The notes under the pieces are model-generated. The model saw only the letters and a program-made list of their open reading frames with translations. It was not told the DNA's origin and searched no databases. From Chromobotia macracanthus (taxonomy: Eukaryota > Chordata > Actinopteri > Cypriniformes > Botiidae): a DNA stretch of 64,000 bases. The translations under genes and the position numbers were made by a program. The stretch is taken from assembly GCA_036877525.1 (NCBI GenBank), contig JAZGTH010000074.1, forward strand, positions 5,171,501 through 5,235,500, given 5' to 3'. Position 1 is the first letter of the stretch, and each line of letters starts with the position of its first letter. Positions 28,201 to 39,804 of this stretch are shown one piece after another.

Positions 28201-31200
28201 TTAAAGTTGATACATAAAGGAACTTAAAAATGCATATGCTTAAACTAATTCAAAAACATGATTGTCAGTCAAAAAAATCATCATCCTTAGTGCATCCCAT
28301 AGTGCAATGCGATAATAGGCCTCTGGCACAAAGTGAAGATATTTTGCAATTTTTCCACTTACAATGAATTTAAAACCAACATTTTAAATATTGATCTGAG
28401 TTTAGGACAAAGACCATGGAATGATACAAGAGAACTCAAATTAGCACAGTTATAAGAGAAAGAGACTCACTTTATAAATGTAGCTATGCATTTTAAGGAT
28501 ACACCCACTGCTTGATGAGGGGTCCGATGTCTTTCCCTGACACATTGGAGATAGACTTGAGGAATCCAGAGGTGGACACCAGCATCTGGCTCCACATTTG
28601 GGACTGATATTTTTGGGATGAGGCTGTGCTGGCCAGACTCAAGAGCTTGTTAAACACCTGATGAGAGAGCAGAGTATCTCAGACTGAGATTCACATGTCT
28701 GACCCATTTACACTCAACCGCAGGAACGATGAACATTAAATATGAAAAGCTGGTTACAGACCAATACATGTGGGTGGTCTGAAATTGAGGTTTTGGTTGT
28801 GTAACACCAAACTGCTCTGAGAAACTTTGACTGGTTTGGAGAAAGCACTACACAAATGACTAATAAAGATGACTGCAAAACTAATCACTCCTATGACTTA
28901 AAAAAACTAAAAGAAACTCATATGGTTGAATAAGGGATTTTGTAGTATTTATACCTGAAGCATGAACTCCATGCTGATTCTGTTCTCAATGAGTCTCATC
29001 ACCAGGTGGGCTTTGCACTGGAACATCTTGTAATATTCCCAGGAGAGGGTATGAGGGTGCTTGATAGAGAAGTGCAGATGGGGAGTTGGGCTGAAAAAAT
29101 ACATTTTGATAAACAGGTATACATGTCTTTGTCTTTGTGTCAAAGGACATCATCAAACCAAAAACGCAACTTGAACAAATGACTTAAGTGCACAATATTT
29201 GAAAAATGATCTAACGTTATGCCAACCCACAAAGTGTAAGATTCATGGCTGAGCTAAAAGGTGTTTAGGGAATGAAGAAAAACAACAAGTCTCAGAACCT
29301 TACTGAACCATCCAGAAATAATTAAGATATTTGCATGCGTTTATGTAATTGAATTCATGCCCCACTCAATCTTCAGACGAAATTCAGCCTGTACATCTGG
29401 TAGAAGGCTTTATGTAACACTTTCATCCAGACAAATGAGACTTTTTGTTCATCATCTACATAATATTTATACTGTTCAGTGTACTTTGGTACAGGGTAAA
29501 GCAAAGAATGGTTAACTTTAAATGCCTAATCTAAGTGATGTCTGTAATTCATGTGTGTTTTAAAGTTACTTGTCTTTTTCTTTTCCTCCAGAGAAGGTGG
29601 GATGCAGCAAGACTCCGCCCATCTTTAGCTCATATTCCACAATCTTGTCCAATTCCTGAGTCCAGAAAATCACACAGAACATTTCGTTTACAATAAATAA
29701 AACCTTATTCTTTGTGACAAACAAATTCCTTTATTTTGTAAATGCAAAGTTATGGGCATAACATCTGAACAAACAAATCCCTTTATTTTGTAAATGCAAA
29801 GTTGTGTGCATAACATCTGAACATGGAACATCTGAACATTTCCAAACCTCCTTGATCCAGTGACGATATTCATTGACTCCAAACGTTTTCTTCAGGTAGA
29901 GGCCATAAATGTATCCTGAAATTCCTTTCAAAACCCACTCATCCGACCTGCAATCAAATTCACAACATTTTACCCCTAAGTGTAATTCACTGCTCTATGT
30001 TTCTATCTGCCTTTGACTAATGTTATAAAATATTCAAAGTACAAACCTCCCAAAATTAAATTTCACCTGCTTCTACAAGCCTTCGGTTTTGTACCTGGTG
30101 CCAATTTCAAACAGCAGCAAAAGCCAAATGAGGCTTTCTTCAAAAACATGACATAACCCATCACTATGACATCATACCGCAACATGAAAGTCATATTTAT
30201 TTGTAAGGAGTTTTAATGCTGTTAAGGCCTGAGCATGATCTGGTCTTGGAAATACAGACGTGCATCTGTCTGAATGGATTTCACTGGCAGTGCTGCAGAC
30301 CGCCTGCTTGGAACCCACTGTCTTCAATTACAGGGTCCAACTGCATTCAACACCATTAATTGCAGGCAGGCGACTGTTCTCCATTTCAAAGCTGGTGCAG
30401 TCCTCCAGTTGGGGCCTCTACAAGCCCAAATAAATAAATAAAGTCTGCTATAGAAGCCTGCACATCTGATTTGAATTTCAGGCATTTAGCACACAAGGGG
30501 GTCTATTGTAAGAAGTAATCAAGTTTGGACAAAAAAACTGGACAAAACAGGCCTCACATTCTCTCATTCACACACACCCACACAGAAACAGAGAACTTTA
30601 GTTAGAAAGCCAACAAGAATTAAAGAACAATCTTTATAATGACAATGATAATGACAAAGAACACATTATTGATTAGCATCTCTTAGTGAAACCAGTGTAG
30701 TGGTTACTGGCTAAAGACACAATCACATCACATGCATTTAACTCAATAACAACGTATGTTGTGTTTCAAAGTAAACAAAAGGTGAAATGAAGTGTATGAT
30801 TATACTACCTTTAACAGTACCTACATAGCTCAACAACAGCAAAAATTCACAACCATTTTCCACCCTCTTGATTGTTAAAATAAATAAGTCCACGGAAAAG
30901 TGGCCAGGTTCAATATAGTTTTTAACTGCCCCATCTTTGAATAACAGCCTTTATGAGCCTGCAGTACATTGTGACATACAACAATCTAGATTAAACTTCA
31001 GCCACTCTTGGGCTTCTTCAGAAGGAAATGCAGAGTTCCAGGTATCATTTCTACCAAAAAGCAGTAATGTTGCTTGACGTATTGCTTTTAAATTAACTAT
31101 TTTGTTATCTAACAGATGCTTTTATCCAAAGCATTTTACAGTACGTTTATTTTAGGAACTGTCCTTCTGGATCAAGTCTCTTAGAAGAACAATATGCCTT

Positions 31201-34200
31201 TCTTTGTTGGGTATGAAACTACAACTTTAACCAAAAGGTTAAACCACTTACCAGGACATCCTGGAGATGAAGCAGCCAAAGAACTGCTGGGCCAGAGCCT
31301 GAGCCAGACAGAGTCTGCTCAGAGGAGTCTGATCGATAATCATACTGCTGTGCAGGAGGTTAGTGCTAAGAGAGAAGACCACCACACACACCAAAATTAG
31401 ACAAACAGTGCATCAAATCACATTAACCTTCACATTAAAACCTTTGAACTGTCAACAACACCACAAACAATTCACATTATACTGAATTACTGTCAATTTC
31501 AATAATTTATTAACTTGATATCACATTCAATGTAATAATACTTTCAGTATTTACTTTGACCATCAACATGTTATGAAGATTAAGAACTTCCTTTTATGTA
31601 TTATTTTTGAAAACGAGTTTCAAACTTTATTTTGTGTGGAACGTGCCAGTTATAAATATAGACAGACTAGTTTATAGTTTTAATTATTATACATACAGAA
31701 TGTTCAAATTAAATTAACAGAAGAAAACATAAACAGTAATTATGAAATTACCTGAAAATACTCATGGATGCATATGATGAGACCTGCACATAGGACTCGT
31801 CCACAAAGACGGTCTTGAAGCAAGAATATGGGTAACGACAGGTGAGGATCTCCTCATAGAACTCAAAGATCTCATGCAGATAGGACATGGTGTGTTTCAG
31901 CAGGGGAAGAAGCTGAGGCAGGCAAAAATGAGTCACCTGTGAAAGCACAGCATAAAATGATGTAAATAAGGTCATGGAAGCCCTATTTAATTTTAAACTG
32001 GATTTGTTACATTTCATCCATGTCTGTTAACTTGGAGGTGTTCTATATATTATACATCTGTGAATCTCAACCTTACTGACTTCAAACCTCCCACTGTCTA
32101 CAACTGATGGTCCGCCCACTTATATTTTATATCCCAGCTATGCGATTTTTGATAGTTCTACCTAATTTTAATGTTTGTTTAGTCTTATTTTACATGTATT
32201 TAAGTCACCTTGTGGCCCCCTTGGCGGTTTGTTAAGGCCCCCTAGTGGGCCCCGTCTCCCCAGGTTGAGTAACACTGCATTATATGGAAATTGCCCACCA
32301 TCTGGTGGCCGACTGTCAAAATGAAATCTGCTCTAGTTAACAACACTACACATCTATGATCATATTTCCTACATTATCCTTTCTCCTAACTGCTAAGCTA
32401 TAGATTCTTTTGCATCTTGCATCACTGTGTAAATTCTGTGTATACTGAAGTCTTGCTTATACTGTATTAGTGTGTACAGTGTATTCATTGTGTTAAATTG
32501 TATGCCACAATCTTTAAACTGCATGGCTGTTAGGAAGATTTTTAAGATTTTCACTCCTTGTACACCAAGGTACATTCACTGTGTATCAAGGATGTGACAA
32601 TGAAAATTAATTGAATAAAGTCAGATTTCCTTTCACAGACCTCATGCATGTAGGGATCAACTAGAATCTCAAAGGGCCCCACAGCCAGAGAGATGTTAGG
32701 GGCTGCAGTGGGGATGGGCAGCATGTAATGGAAAGTTTTCTTGCGCATGTCGTGGGTGTAGACAGTCTCCACCAGATCACCACAGGACACTGCAACCATA
32801 GAGGCATCAACAGTGAACTCCAGCTTCCACGTGCACAACTCTGAGTATGAGTCCACACATGGAAACCAAAACCTAGAAGACAAGGTAAGACATTTATTTG
32901 GAGGACCAATTAATTAACACATACACAAACACTTCAAAATATTGTAATATTAATCATGCAGTAATAAAATATATACTCTTACTGCATATTTAACTTCTCT
33001 TTTTTCAGGTACTTTTCATCCTAAGCTACAACTACACCTAGTGAACTAATTGTTAGGCTGCTTGAGAGAAGTTCTGAATTCTGAACTTTGCCAAGACACA
33101 ATGATGCTATAACATGATTGTAATGTCAGTAATTGTCCTGGATCTCCCTTAATTTAGGACTAAACTGACGACCTTTGTGTTGGAAGATTAGATCTTTAAA
33201 GGGATAGCTCATCCAAAAAGGAAAATTTAGTGATTTTTTTTCTCCCCCTTGTATAGTTTAACCCCCTCCCCCTTCTCTAGCTACCTTCTGTTCTGTTCAA
33301 GCTTCAAAACTACACAAAACCATTATTTAAAAAAACTCCACATGACTTGAGTCATATGAAAGACATTACTTTATGAAAGACTAAGACTTTATTATATTTT
33401 AGGCTTTTTAAAAATCTCTGAAGGGGAATTTTTTTGGGTGAACTATCCGTTTAACCATAAATATTCCCTAACCCAACAATCTTCCGCTTCTCCATGTCTG
33501 CATGTTTACCGTGTGGAATTCTGGTTGCCGAAGGAGAAAACATGGGCTGCTCTTTCTGCCATACTTCCCTCCACATCAGGTACCACAAAGTGCAGTCCTC
33601 CTTTTGGCTGATCCAGTGAGAATTCAATGTAGACTTTTAAAACTTTCATCTCTACACAAAAGCACAGCACAGGTCATAAGGTCAAAAAAAGGTCTTTTAA
33701 GAAGTTGTATAAAGCACTACTTGATTAGATGTTTTCTTTGCCACTGACACAAAAACATACAGTTTTTGTATGTATGAGATATACATATATAAAATACAGC
33801 TGGGATAAGTAAATTATACATATATTTAGAGTAAGCTGTTATGTTGTCATAGTACTCTATTTGTACCCTTAAAGATCTGCTCATATAATTGTTGCAAATA
33901 CAAATGTGCACAAAAAAACAGAAAAAGCAGTAAAAGCACTTGTTTGAGATATACATGGTTAAAACTATTGGAACAGGGATGTCCAATCCTTAAACATGTC
34001 TGCAAAACATGTTAACTTTTAAAATGTTAAAAGTTATCATAAGGACCATGAGTAGCTGGCTTAGGCCTATTTTATTAGAGTTAGGGCTAAATTCTGCAGG
34101 ACAGTGGCCCTCCAAGAGGGATTGGACACCCCCATTAGAAAAAGACACATTAGATTACAAAGAATGTAGTCATAAGGTTATCAAATATGTGACATCAGTA

Positions 34201-35891
34201 AGCTTCACATAACACTACATGCCATGCTGGATCTACTCACCATCTCCCTGCTTCCAGAGCTCTGATGGAACTTTAATGGAAAGCTCACCATTCCCAGCGT
34301 CTGGGTCCACAGCACTAACTGCTGCTGTGTAAGCACTGGAGAAGTAGTTCAGGTTCCTCCTGTTAACCACACAATATAGAACACAAGTGAACTCTGTTAA
34401 AAATGAGCTGTTTAAAAAAAGATACTGTGTGAATTTCACAAAGAAATGCATCTCACTTAAATCAAAATAGGAAATTTAACATTTATTAATTACAGTAATA
34501 AGTTAAAGTTGAAATAAATAGTTAATAAATAAGTACAGTTGATCTTACTGCTTGGACTCATGATGGCAGACCTCCAGTGTGGGGTCATTGTAAATGAACG
34601 GAGCTTCCAGATCATTCACTCTCACCCTGTAGATTCGGCACTGTTTGCTGTTTAGTTTAATTCGATTTAAGTTCACCACTGTTGGAAAGATGGTCAGCTC
34701 CACATAACCCTATTCAAAGCAATTTAACAGATTTTATTACAGTAACACTTTATAACAGATTACCTATAATATTATTCAACCTTTAGTTGAATAATATTAT
34801 GTGAACACCAGGGTAATATCTCTATATTGGGATGCACCTGATCACCTAGAATTAATTGCTTGGGGTAACTCAACCATGTAGGCTAATGATAGGGCTAGCA
34901 GAATCCCAACATATCATCACAGATCCACTCCCTATGTTTGAACCAGCCAGTCAGACAGAGTTATACACTTCCTTGGGGGTTCTCCATAATAAAACTAATG
35001 TGGATATTAAATTATTCTGTCACTTTTACTGCAGTAGTTCTGAGTTGTATGGACACAATCCTTGGTTTGATGGTCACTATCATTCAGTTTTGGTTTTTGC
35101 TCACTGCTGATGAAACCTTGGCATGTTTTGTATATGTCATCATAATCATGAAGATTTCTCCAACTGTTGAAACACCCTTCCTCTTGAAACAACCAACAGT
35201 TAGGCTGTTAAAGTTACAGATGCTTCTTCTAAACATGCTCTCACAGTTTGTCCCCTTCGGAAATCTGATAAGTCACCCATTTCACACATTTTTTTGAACT
35301 AATTACTGCTGAACACAAATTGTTCTACACTGACATACAATCTTGAAAACACATAATAAATGACATAATAACGAAAGATTAAAGCTAATTGCAACGTTTT
35401 TTACAGTAGCCCACATAAAGAAACCCCTACAGCAATGAGTGTTCAAATTATTTTGTCCAACCCCTGTATAAGTATGCATATGTATATATATTTTGTGTGT
35501 ATATATATAATTTGCTATAGTTACTATTATGATAAAGTGATCTCAATATGTACACTTTATTTTTTATTTATCTTTAATGTTTTATACGTACTGGATTAAA
35601 CACATCTCACATCGTACACGTAACAACAAAAGTTTACAAAACTTACAATGACAGACTTCCTTTGAAAATTGATGTTGTTGATGCAGACAACCTGATGGGT
35701 TGTAAAGAGATAAACAGACATGCGTTAAAGTGGCAGATTCCACTCCTATCATTCATAGTCTTGCTTTGTCACATAAATACAAGTTCCGACCATTAAATCA
35801 TGCATGCAGTAAGATGAGTTTACTAATACTATGATACTTATAATTTATATGGCCGTGGGCTCTCGAAGCCTTTGTCTTTCTTGCGATTCAT
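19261..35891 (-). CDS. taf2: TFIID subunit 2 (TBP-associated factor 2)
   Basis: TFIID subunit that contacts the Initiator with TAF1; nuclear. 26 coding exons (minus): 35842-35891, 35647-35701, 34549-34709, 34241-34359, 33510-33651, 32641-32872, 31752-31936, 31252-31365, 29848-29947, 29570-29655, 28955-29090, 28503-28657, 28072-28186, 27821-27930, 27568-27633, 26368-26620, 25894-26034, 25645-25755, 25258-25451, 24845-24984, 23920-23989, 23296-23405, 21485-21693, 20532-20693, 20182-20284, 19261-19526. All phases join: 1,194 codons, human 1,199. It starts MNRKKDKGFESPRPYK, matching the second Met of the human protein. The N-terminal two thirds has the M1 aminopeptidase fold but lacks catalytic residues: LAQALAQQFFG stands where active enzymes have HExxHxWFG. 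A HEAT-like region follows, then an acidic linker (EEEDIDMDTVHD) and a tail with nine His and long Lys/His runs ending GRSIRSPSLSD. Intron 1 has unusual AT-AC ends and intron 12 is U12-type (separate entries). Confidence 0.97.
24592..24800 (-). mobile_element. tRNA-derived SINE
   Basis: On the minus strand it reads GGACTTGTAACCAGAAGGTT then GCCGGTTCAATTTC, a tRNA-like anticodon arm and T-loop (B box), followed by the SINE body GGTGCCCTTGAGCAAGGTAC and GGGAGCAGCAGTGCTGCCCA. It lies in taf2 intron 20, about 45 bases from exon 20. The same family recurs at 36668-36905. Confidence 0.75.
28187..28502 (-). other. taf2: U12-type (minor spliceosome) intron in taf2
   Basis: taf2 intron 12. The protein requires the junction TGG GT|A GAT CAG (W-V-D-Q), which puts the donor at GTATCCTT, the U12 5' splice-site consensus. 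On the same strand, CTTTAACTC lies about 14 bases before the acceptor and fits the U12 branch-site consensus TCCTTAAC. There is no strong polypyrimidine tract, as expected for this class. Confidence 0.85.
31105..31250 (-). mobile_element. SINE / LINE-tail remnant
   Basis: On the minus strand, TGTAAAATGCTTTGGATAAA followed by AGCATCTGTTA is the conserved 3' tail shared by many fish SINEs and their partner LINEs (normally GTAAGTCGCTTTGGATAAAAGCGTCTG). The rest is decayed. It lies in taf2 intron 8, ending close to the donor of exon 8 (31252-31365). Confidence 0.5.
32056..32277. mobile_element. short hAT-like inverted-repeat element
   Basis: The left end has TGAATCTCAACCT and the right end has AGGTTGAGTAACACTG, imperfect inverses of each other and like the CAGTGGTTCTCAACC ends of hAT elements. 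GC-rich CCCCCTAGTGGGCCCCG lies near the right end. About 220 bases in taf2 intron 6, no coding capacity. Confidence 0.5.
33974..34133. mobile_element. miniature inverted-repeat element
   Basis: The left end CAGGGATGTCCAATCC and the right end GGGATTGGACACCCCC are inverses of each other. The interior contains GGACAGTGGCCCTCCAAGAG, wording typical of a common fish MITE. About 160 bases in taf2 intron 4. Confidence 0.65.
35702..35841 (-). other. taf2: taf2 intron 1 with AT-AC ends
   Basis: Exon 1 encodes ...PRPYK then TT, and the genome continues ATAAGTATC with an in-frame TAA and no GT before it. Exon 2 encodes ...THQVVCINN, and the base string before it is TCTCTTTAC|AACCCATCAG. Joining TT to A restores Leu-Thr-His-Gln, the residues present in vertebrate TAF2. 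The 140-base intron therefore starts AT and ends AC. The donor ATAAGT matches the rare U2-type AT-AC class; a U12-like branch (ACTTTAAC) lies about 24 bases before the acceptor, so the class is not settled. Confidence 0.7.
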
Positions 35892-36131
35892 CGCTCTTCC
35901 GTTCATTCACTCAAACCCTCTGCAACAGATGATAGGCGCTGTTTCAGTTCAGCTTCATAAAATCCTTAAGGTACAGACGTTTTTATAGAAGAGACAGTCT
36001 TTTTCTTTCTTAAGCATCAGTGTAATCGATTTTGTCATTTTTCGATTTGTGCAATGATTCTGAAATGTTGAAACTTCAGTAACATCATTTTCTGTTTTGC
36101 AGCACAACACTCTTCTTTCTCTGTGTGTGTT

Positions 36132-36142
36132 CCGCCATGTTG
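36132..36142 (-). promoter_or_regulatory. taf2: YY1-type site in the taf2 5' region
   Basis: CAACATGGCGG on the minus strand fits the YY1 consensus AANATGGCGG. It lies about 245 bases upstream of the taf2 start codon, a common arrangement at housekeeping promoters. The ATG inside it would open a short upstream frame of about 17 codons if it is transcribed. Confidence 0.5.
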
Positions 36143-36667
36143 TTTTTGACCCTTCACCTCCCGCGCTCACGATTCCCGTATGTTCAGCTAATATTCACCC
36201 CATGAGGGCGCACGAGACTATTTCATCTCATTTTGTTTTGACTGGCAGCAAAGATTTGACGACAGGGACATAGCCTTTAAAGATATCTAAACATCAAAAG
36301 TACATAATTGCATGTTATGCCAGTTATTGAATTAACTGTAGCTGCTGTTTCAAAACGAATGGGTAGTTGACATTACACAGTAACAGCATCTGATAGGCTA
36401 ATCTATACATATTTTCGGGAAAACATTTTGTTGTATAATACACATAGTTTATAATTTCTTATTAAAGCTGAAATTCGTAACTTTTTTAATTAAAATATTT
36501 AAAAAACAGTTATTAAATGTCTTTTACCTATTCGCAACGGTAAGTTTATACTAAAAATTTATCATTTGAGCTGTCAGGTCATATTCAGTAATGCTTGCTA
36601 ATGTCAGTAAAGAAGTCTTTTACAAAGTAATTACTTTACTACAGCTTTACATGTAAAGTACTTCATA

Positions 36668-36905
36668 TGGGGGCAGTCGTGGCCTAATTGCAGGTTTGAT
36701 TCCCACTGACAGTGGGAAACAACTGAGATGCCCTTGGGCAAGGCACCATTCCCCCAGTTGCTCCCTGGGTGCTGCAGTGCTGCCCACTGCACCCTGTGTA
36801 TGTGTGTGTGCTCCCGACTGCTGTTCACTCCTCACTGGTATGGGTTAAATGCAGAGGTTACATTTTGGGTATGGGTTACCATACCTGACAAATATGTGAC
36901 TTTCA
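36668..36905 (+). mobile_element. tRNA-derived SINE, 5' part shortened
   Basis: It begins GGGGGCAGTCGTGGCCTAAT (tRNA-like A box region), then loses the anticodon arm and continues with GCAGGTTTGATTCCC (B box) and the body GATGCCCTTGGGCAAGGCAC and GCTGCAGTGCTGCCCACTGC, matching the minus-strand copy at 24592-24800. Confidence 0.75.
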
Positions 36906-38869
36906 CATAAAGAACCTTTAAATTTTATGTTTCGAACAGAGATGGTGAAAGAGAGGCAAAAGTTCCAGATCCTTTAATTAAGAGATACAGGCTACTTCAC
37001 TTCATTAAATAGTTTAACTATTTCATAGGTTTATAATAAAGTTAAATGGCCAGGTTAGATGTAGTTAACAGTGTGGTTTCGTAACCTGATCTCATCTGGG
37101 CTGTCATGTGTTGGGTGTTAAGATTTTGCAAAATCGCTCCTACATGATGTGTGGTGTGACAATGAGTGTCAATGGGGGTGACAGCACTACCCTCTCAGCA
37201 TCTTGGACGAGCAGGAAGGCAGCAGCAACAGATCTTAGGAAAGATGGCATATCTTATGCTACCAGATCAAGGGTTTCGGACAGATATGCCATTGTATGAT
37301 AATGCCCACTGTGTTCCTGGGCCAGTATTCCTAGCAGCTGTACCCCAAGCTTTGTGCACATAAAGATGAAATGGCTTGTTATAGTTTGGAAGGCCTAGTG
37401 CATGACCAATGTTTTCAGTTCTGGGCTCTTCAAGCAGAGAGATGTTTATGATCTCACATGACCCAGATGATGAACTTTTGTCTTGATTCATTGCCGTTTA
37501 TGTTGCGCATTGTATGAAGCATGTATCAGGACTCCTGAATCAGGAGGCAGTACAATGTTTTAAAGCTTTGCATGGACTTTTACAGACAATAGAGCCAGCA
37601 AGCCCTCAGTCCACACAGCCCTCAGGAATGCAGAGCTGCTGCAATCCCTTATCCACAGAAACAACAATAAAATGGGTTGTGGATATTTGCACATCACATT
37701 GTGTTGAGTGATGTGCTGGAATAGAATTTATTATAACTGGCATATCTGGTACAATAGATACTAGCAGAATTATAAGAGCATTAATTTTTCTAAGGTCTTG
37801 TTCCAAACGCTAATTGGTTTATTAGCTTTTTGTACCAGATTTATTGTACCAGATTTATCCTAAGCCTATAAATTTCCTACAATGGTTGCAATCTCCTCCT
37901 CTTTCTGTTTGGAGAGGTGGAATTGTTTCACATACTCCGGATGGTGTGTTTTCAGTATAACAGTGTAAGGTTTGACACTGATTAGGCCAGCCTCATCTTT
38001 GTGTACCGCCCAGAGGGCAGGGTTTACCTGTGACGAATCACTGGAGTTATGTGGTGGTGGCAGAAAGTCTCAGGGGTGTTGCTGTGTCTCAATAAATAAC
38101 AAAAGAGTGGAGGAAAAAGAGCGAGATATTAGAATCAATATATGCATCAAATCTCTTCCCATCAGTTAATATTATAGACAGTATAATTGTGAAGAAATGC
38201 ATGAGGTTTAAATCAGGTTTTGTTGTCGTTCTCACTGGGGAAGTAATAGGACAACAAATTGGGACATCATCTATTCTCACAGAGTCAGTAGTTTTACCAG
38301 ACATGAGACCACAGTACTGTTGACCAAAGACCACTTTTATTGAGCAAAGCATAGAAGCCATTTTATTGAGCAAACAACTTCTGCAATTACAGACTGACTG
38401 ACTAAAATATAAGATTATATTTTAAGGCTACATGAAAGTAAGGAACTTCAACTGGAAATCTTTATTGACAGAAATTACAAAGATAAGTAAAAATCACTTT
38501 TTGGTGATTTTTTTATATAAAAAAATCACGTTTTATATAAATTAAAAGACATTTTCAATTTGCTATATATGCATGAAACTTTCTTAGGACTTCCACAATA
38601 ATATAAGCCAGCTAAAACACATTCTGTGAATTGTCTCTTGATGGTGTCTTCAGTCTTCTCAGGTGGCTTTAACAGCATCAATACTTAGTTTATAATCAGA
38701 TTGTTAACATAAAATGTTAACAATCAGATTGTTAACATTTTATGTTAGCCATCAGGCTAACATAAAATGAATATAAAATCAGCAGACCCACATTAAAACT
38801 AGTCATTACTATAATTCAATAATTAAATCATAACAGCACTGATTACGACGCTGCAAACATATAAAACTT

Positions 38870-39262
38870 TAAATCAGAATACTGACTGCGACGCTGTACA
38901 TCTATAAACCCTTACACCAAAGTACTGATTGCAGCTGTAATGCGTCAGAGGAGAAAGTGAGCCTGGGTTCTCCCAAGGTTTTTTTCTCCACATTCATCAT
39001 TGGAGTTTGGGTTCCTTGCCACTGTTGCCATGTTGGAGTGCTCACTGGTAGACTGCGGATAATAGATATTTGATACTCCATAGTTAATATCTGACTTGAT
39101 ACTTAGTTATTGATAATTGATTGATAATTGACATACCGTTGTTACTGTATCATTGTATATATTTCCTTGTTTTTTTTTCTTTTTCATCCATGTAAAGCGG
39201 CTTTGAGACAATGCCATATTGTAAAAGCGCTATACAAATAAAGTTTAATTGAATTGAATTGA
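38870..39262 (+). repeat. interspersed repeat with (GAATT)n tail
   Basis: It contains CCTGGGTTCTCCCAAGGTTT, TTGGAGTTTGGGTTCCTTGC, GTAAAGCGGCTTTGAGACAA and GCGCTATACAAATAAAGTTT, ending in a short GAATT tandem. This wording is very common in fish genomes and looks like the 3' end of a LINE or a SINE that borrowed that end. Class assignment is from memory of the pattern, not from a search. Confidence 0.6.
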
Positions 39263-39804
39263 AATAGTCACGCCTAGCATTAATTTAGTTTTTAAACTGA
39301 GATAAATAGACGCTTAAATTTTAGCGTTGTGAAGAAACAACAGCTAAGTACTGTTGGGTCCCTCAGTGTTCCTCCTCAGTAAATTTTAATTTGACTACCA
39401 ATTTTCACCCTTACCCCTTTGATGACCAACAGTGACATCTTTACAGCTGACAGTTCACCAGAAATGCCCAAGCAGGCTTATCGAAACCAGGAAGTAACCG
39501 TGCAAGGGAATTCCACAGTATGTTTACAACGTCCACTGGGCTCTCCAAAGGAACTTATGCCACAGACCAGCCACATCTCTTTAGCACATTCTGATCAGAA
39601 CACAGTGGCAGTCGCTGGCACAGCAAATTTAAATCTTAACAGCAATAAGATTAAATTGAGTAAATGGAAACTTTTGCAAAGGTCTCTGAATGACTGAATG
39701 TCTGAATGTCTGAAAATTAAAATTATGATACACATTGGTAGATTCAAAACAAATATCCAAATAAGTATTCTCTTTTTGATTATATTTTGGTATTACCAAT
39801 CCTT

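Larger units (their letters stand above)
36200..39800. other. repeat-rich intergenic region upstream of taf2
   Basis: Two identifiable repeats (36668-36905 and 38870-39262) and otherwise AT-rich sequence. The stretch 37,100-37,700 has a higher GC content and overlapping open frames on both strands, but none shows a protein family I know; it may be an unrecognised transposon remnant. Confidence 0.45.

Noticed and set aside
28503..28505. taf2 exon 12 ending at 28505 with donor GTGTATCC
   Set aside because: It leaves the next exon out of frame; the donor two bases later (GTATCCTT) restores W-V-D-Q.
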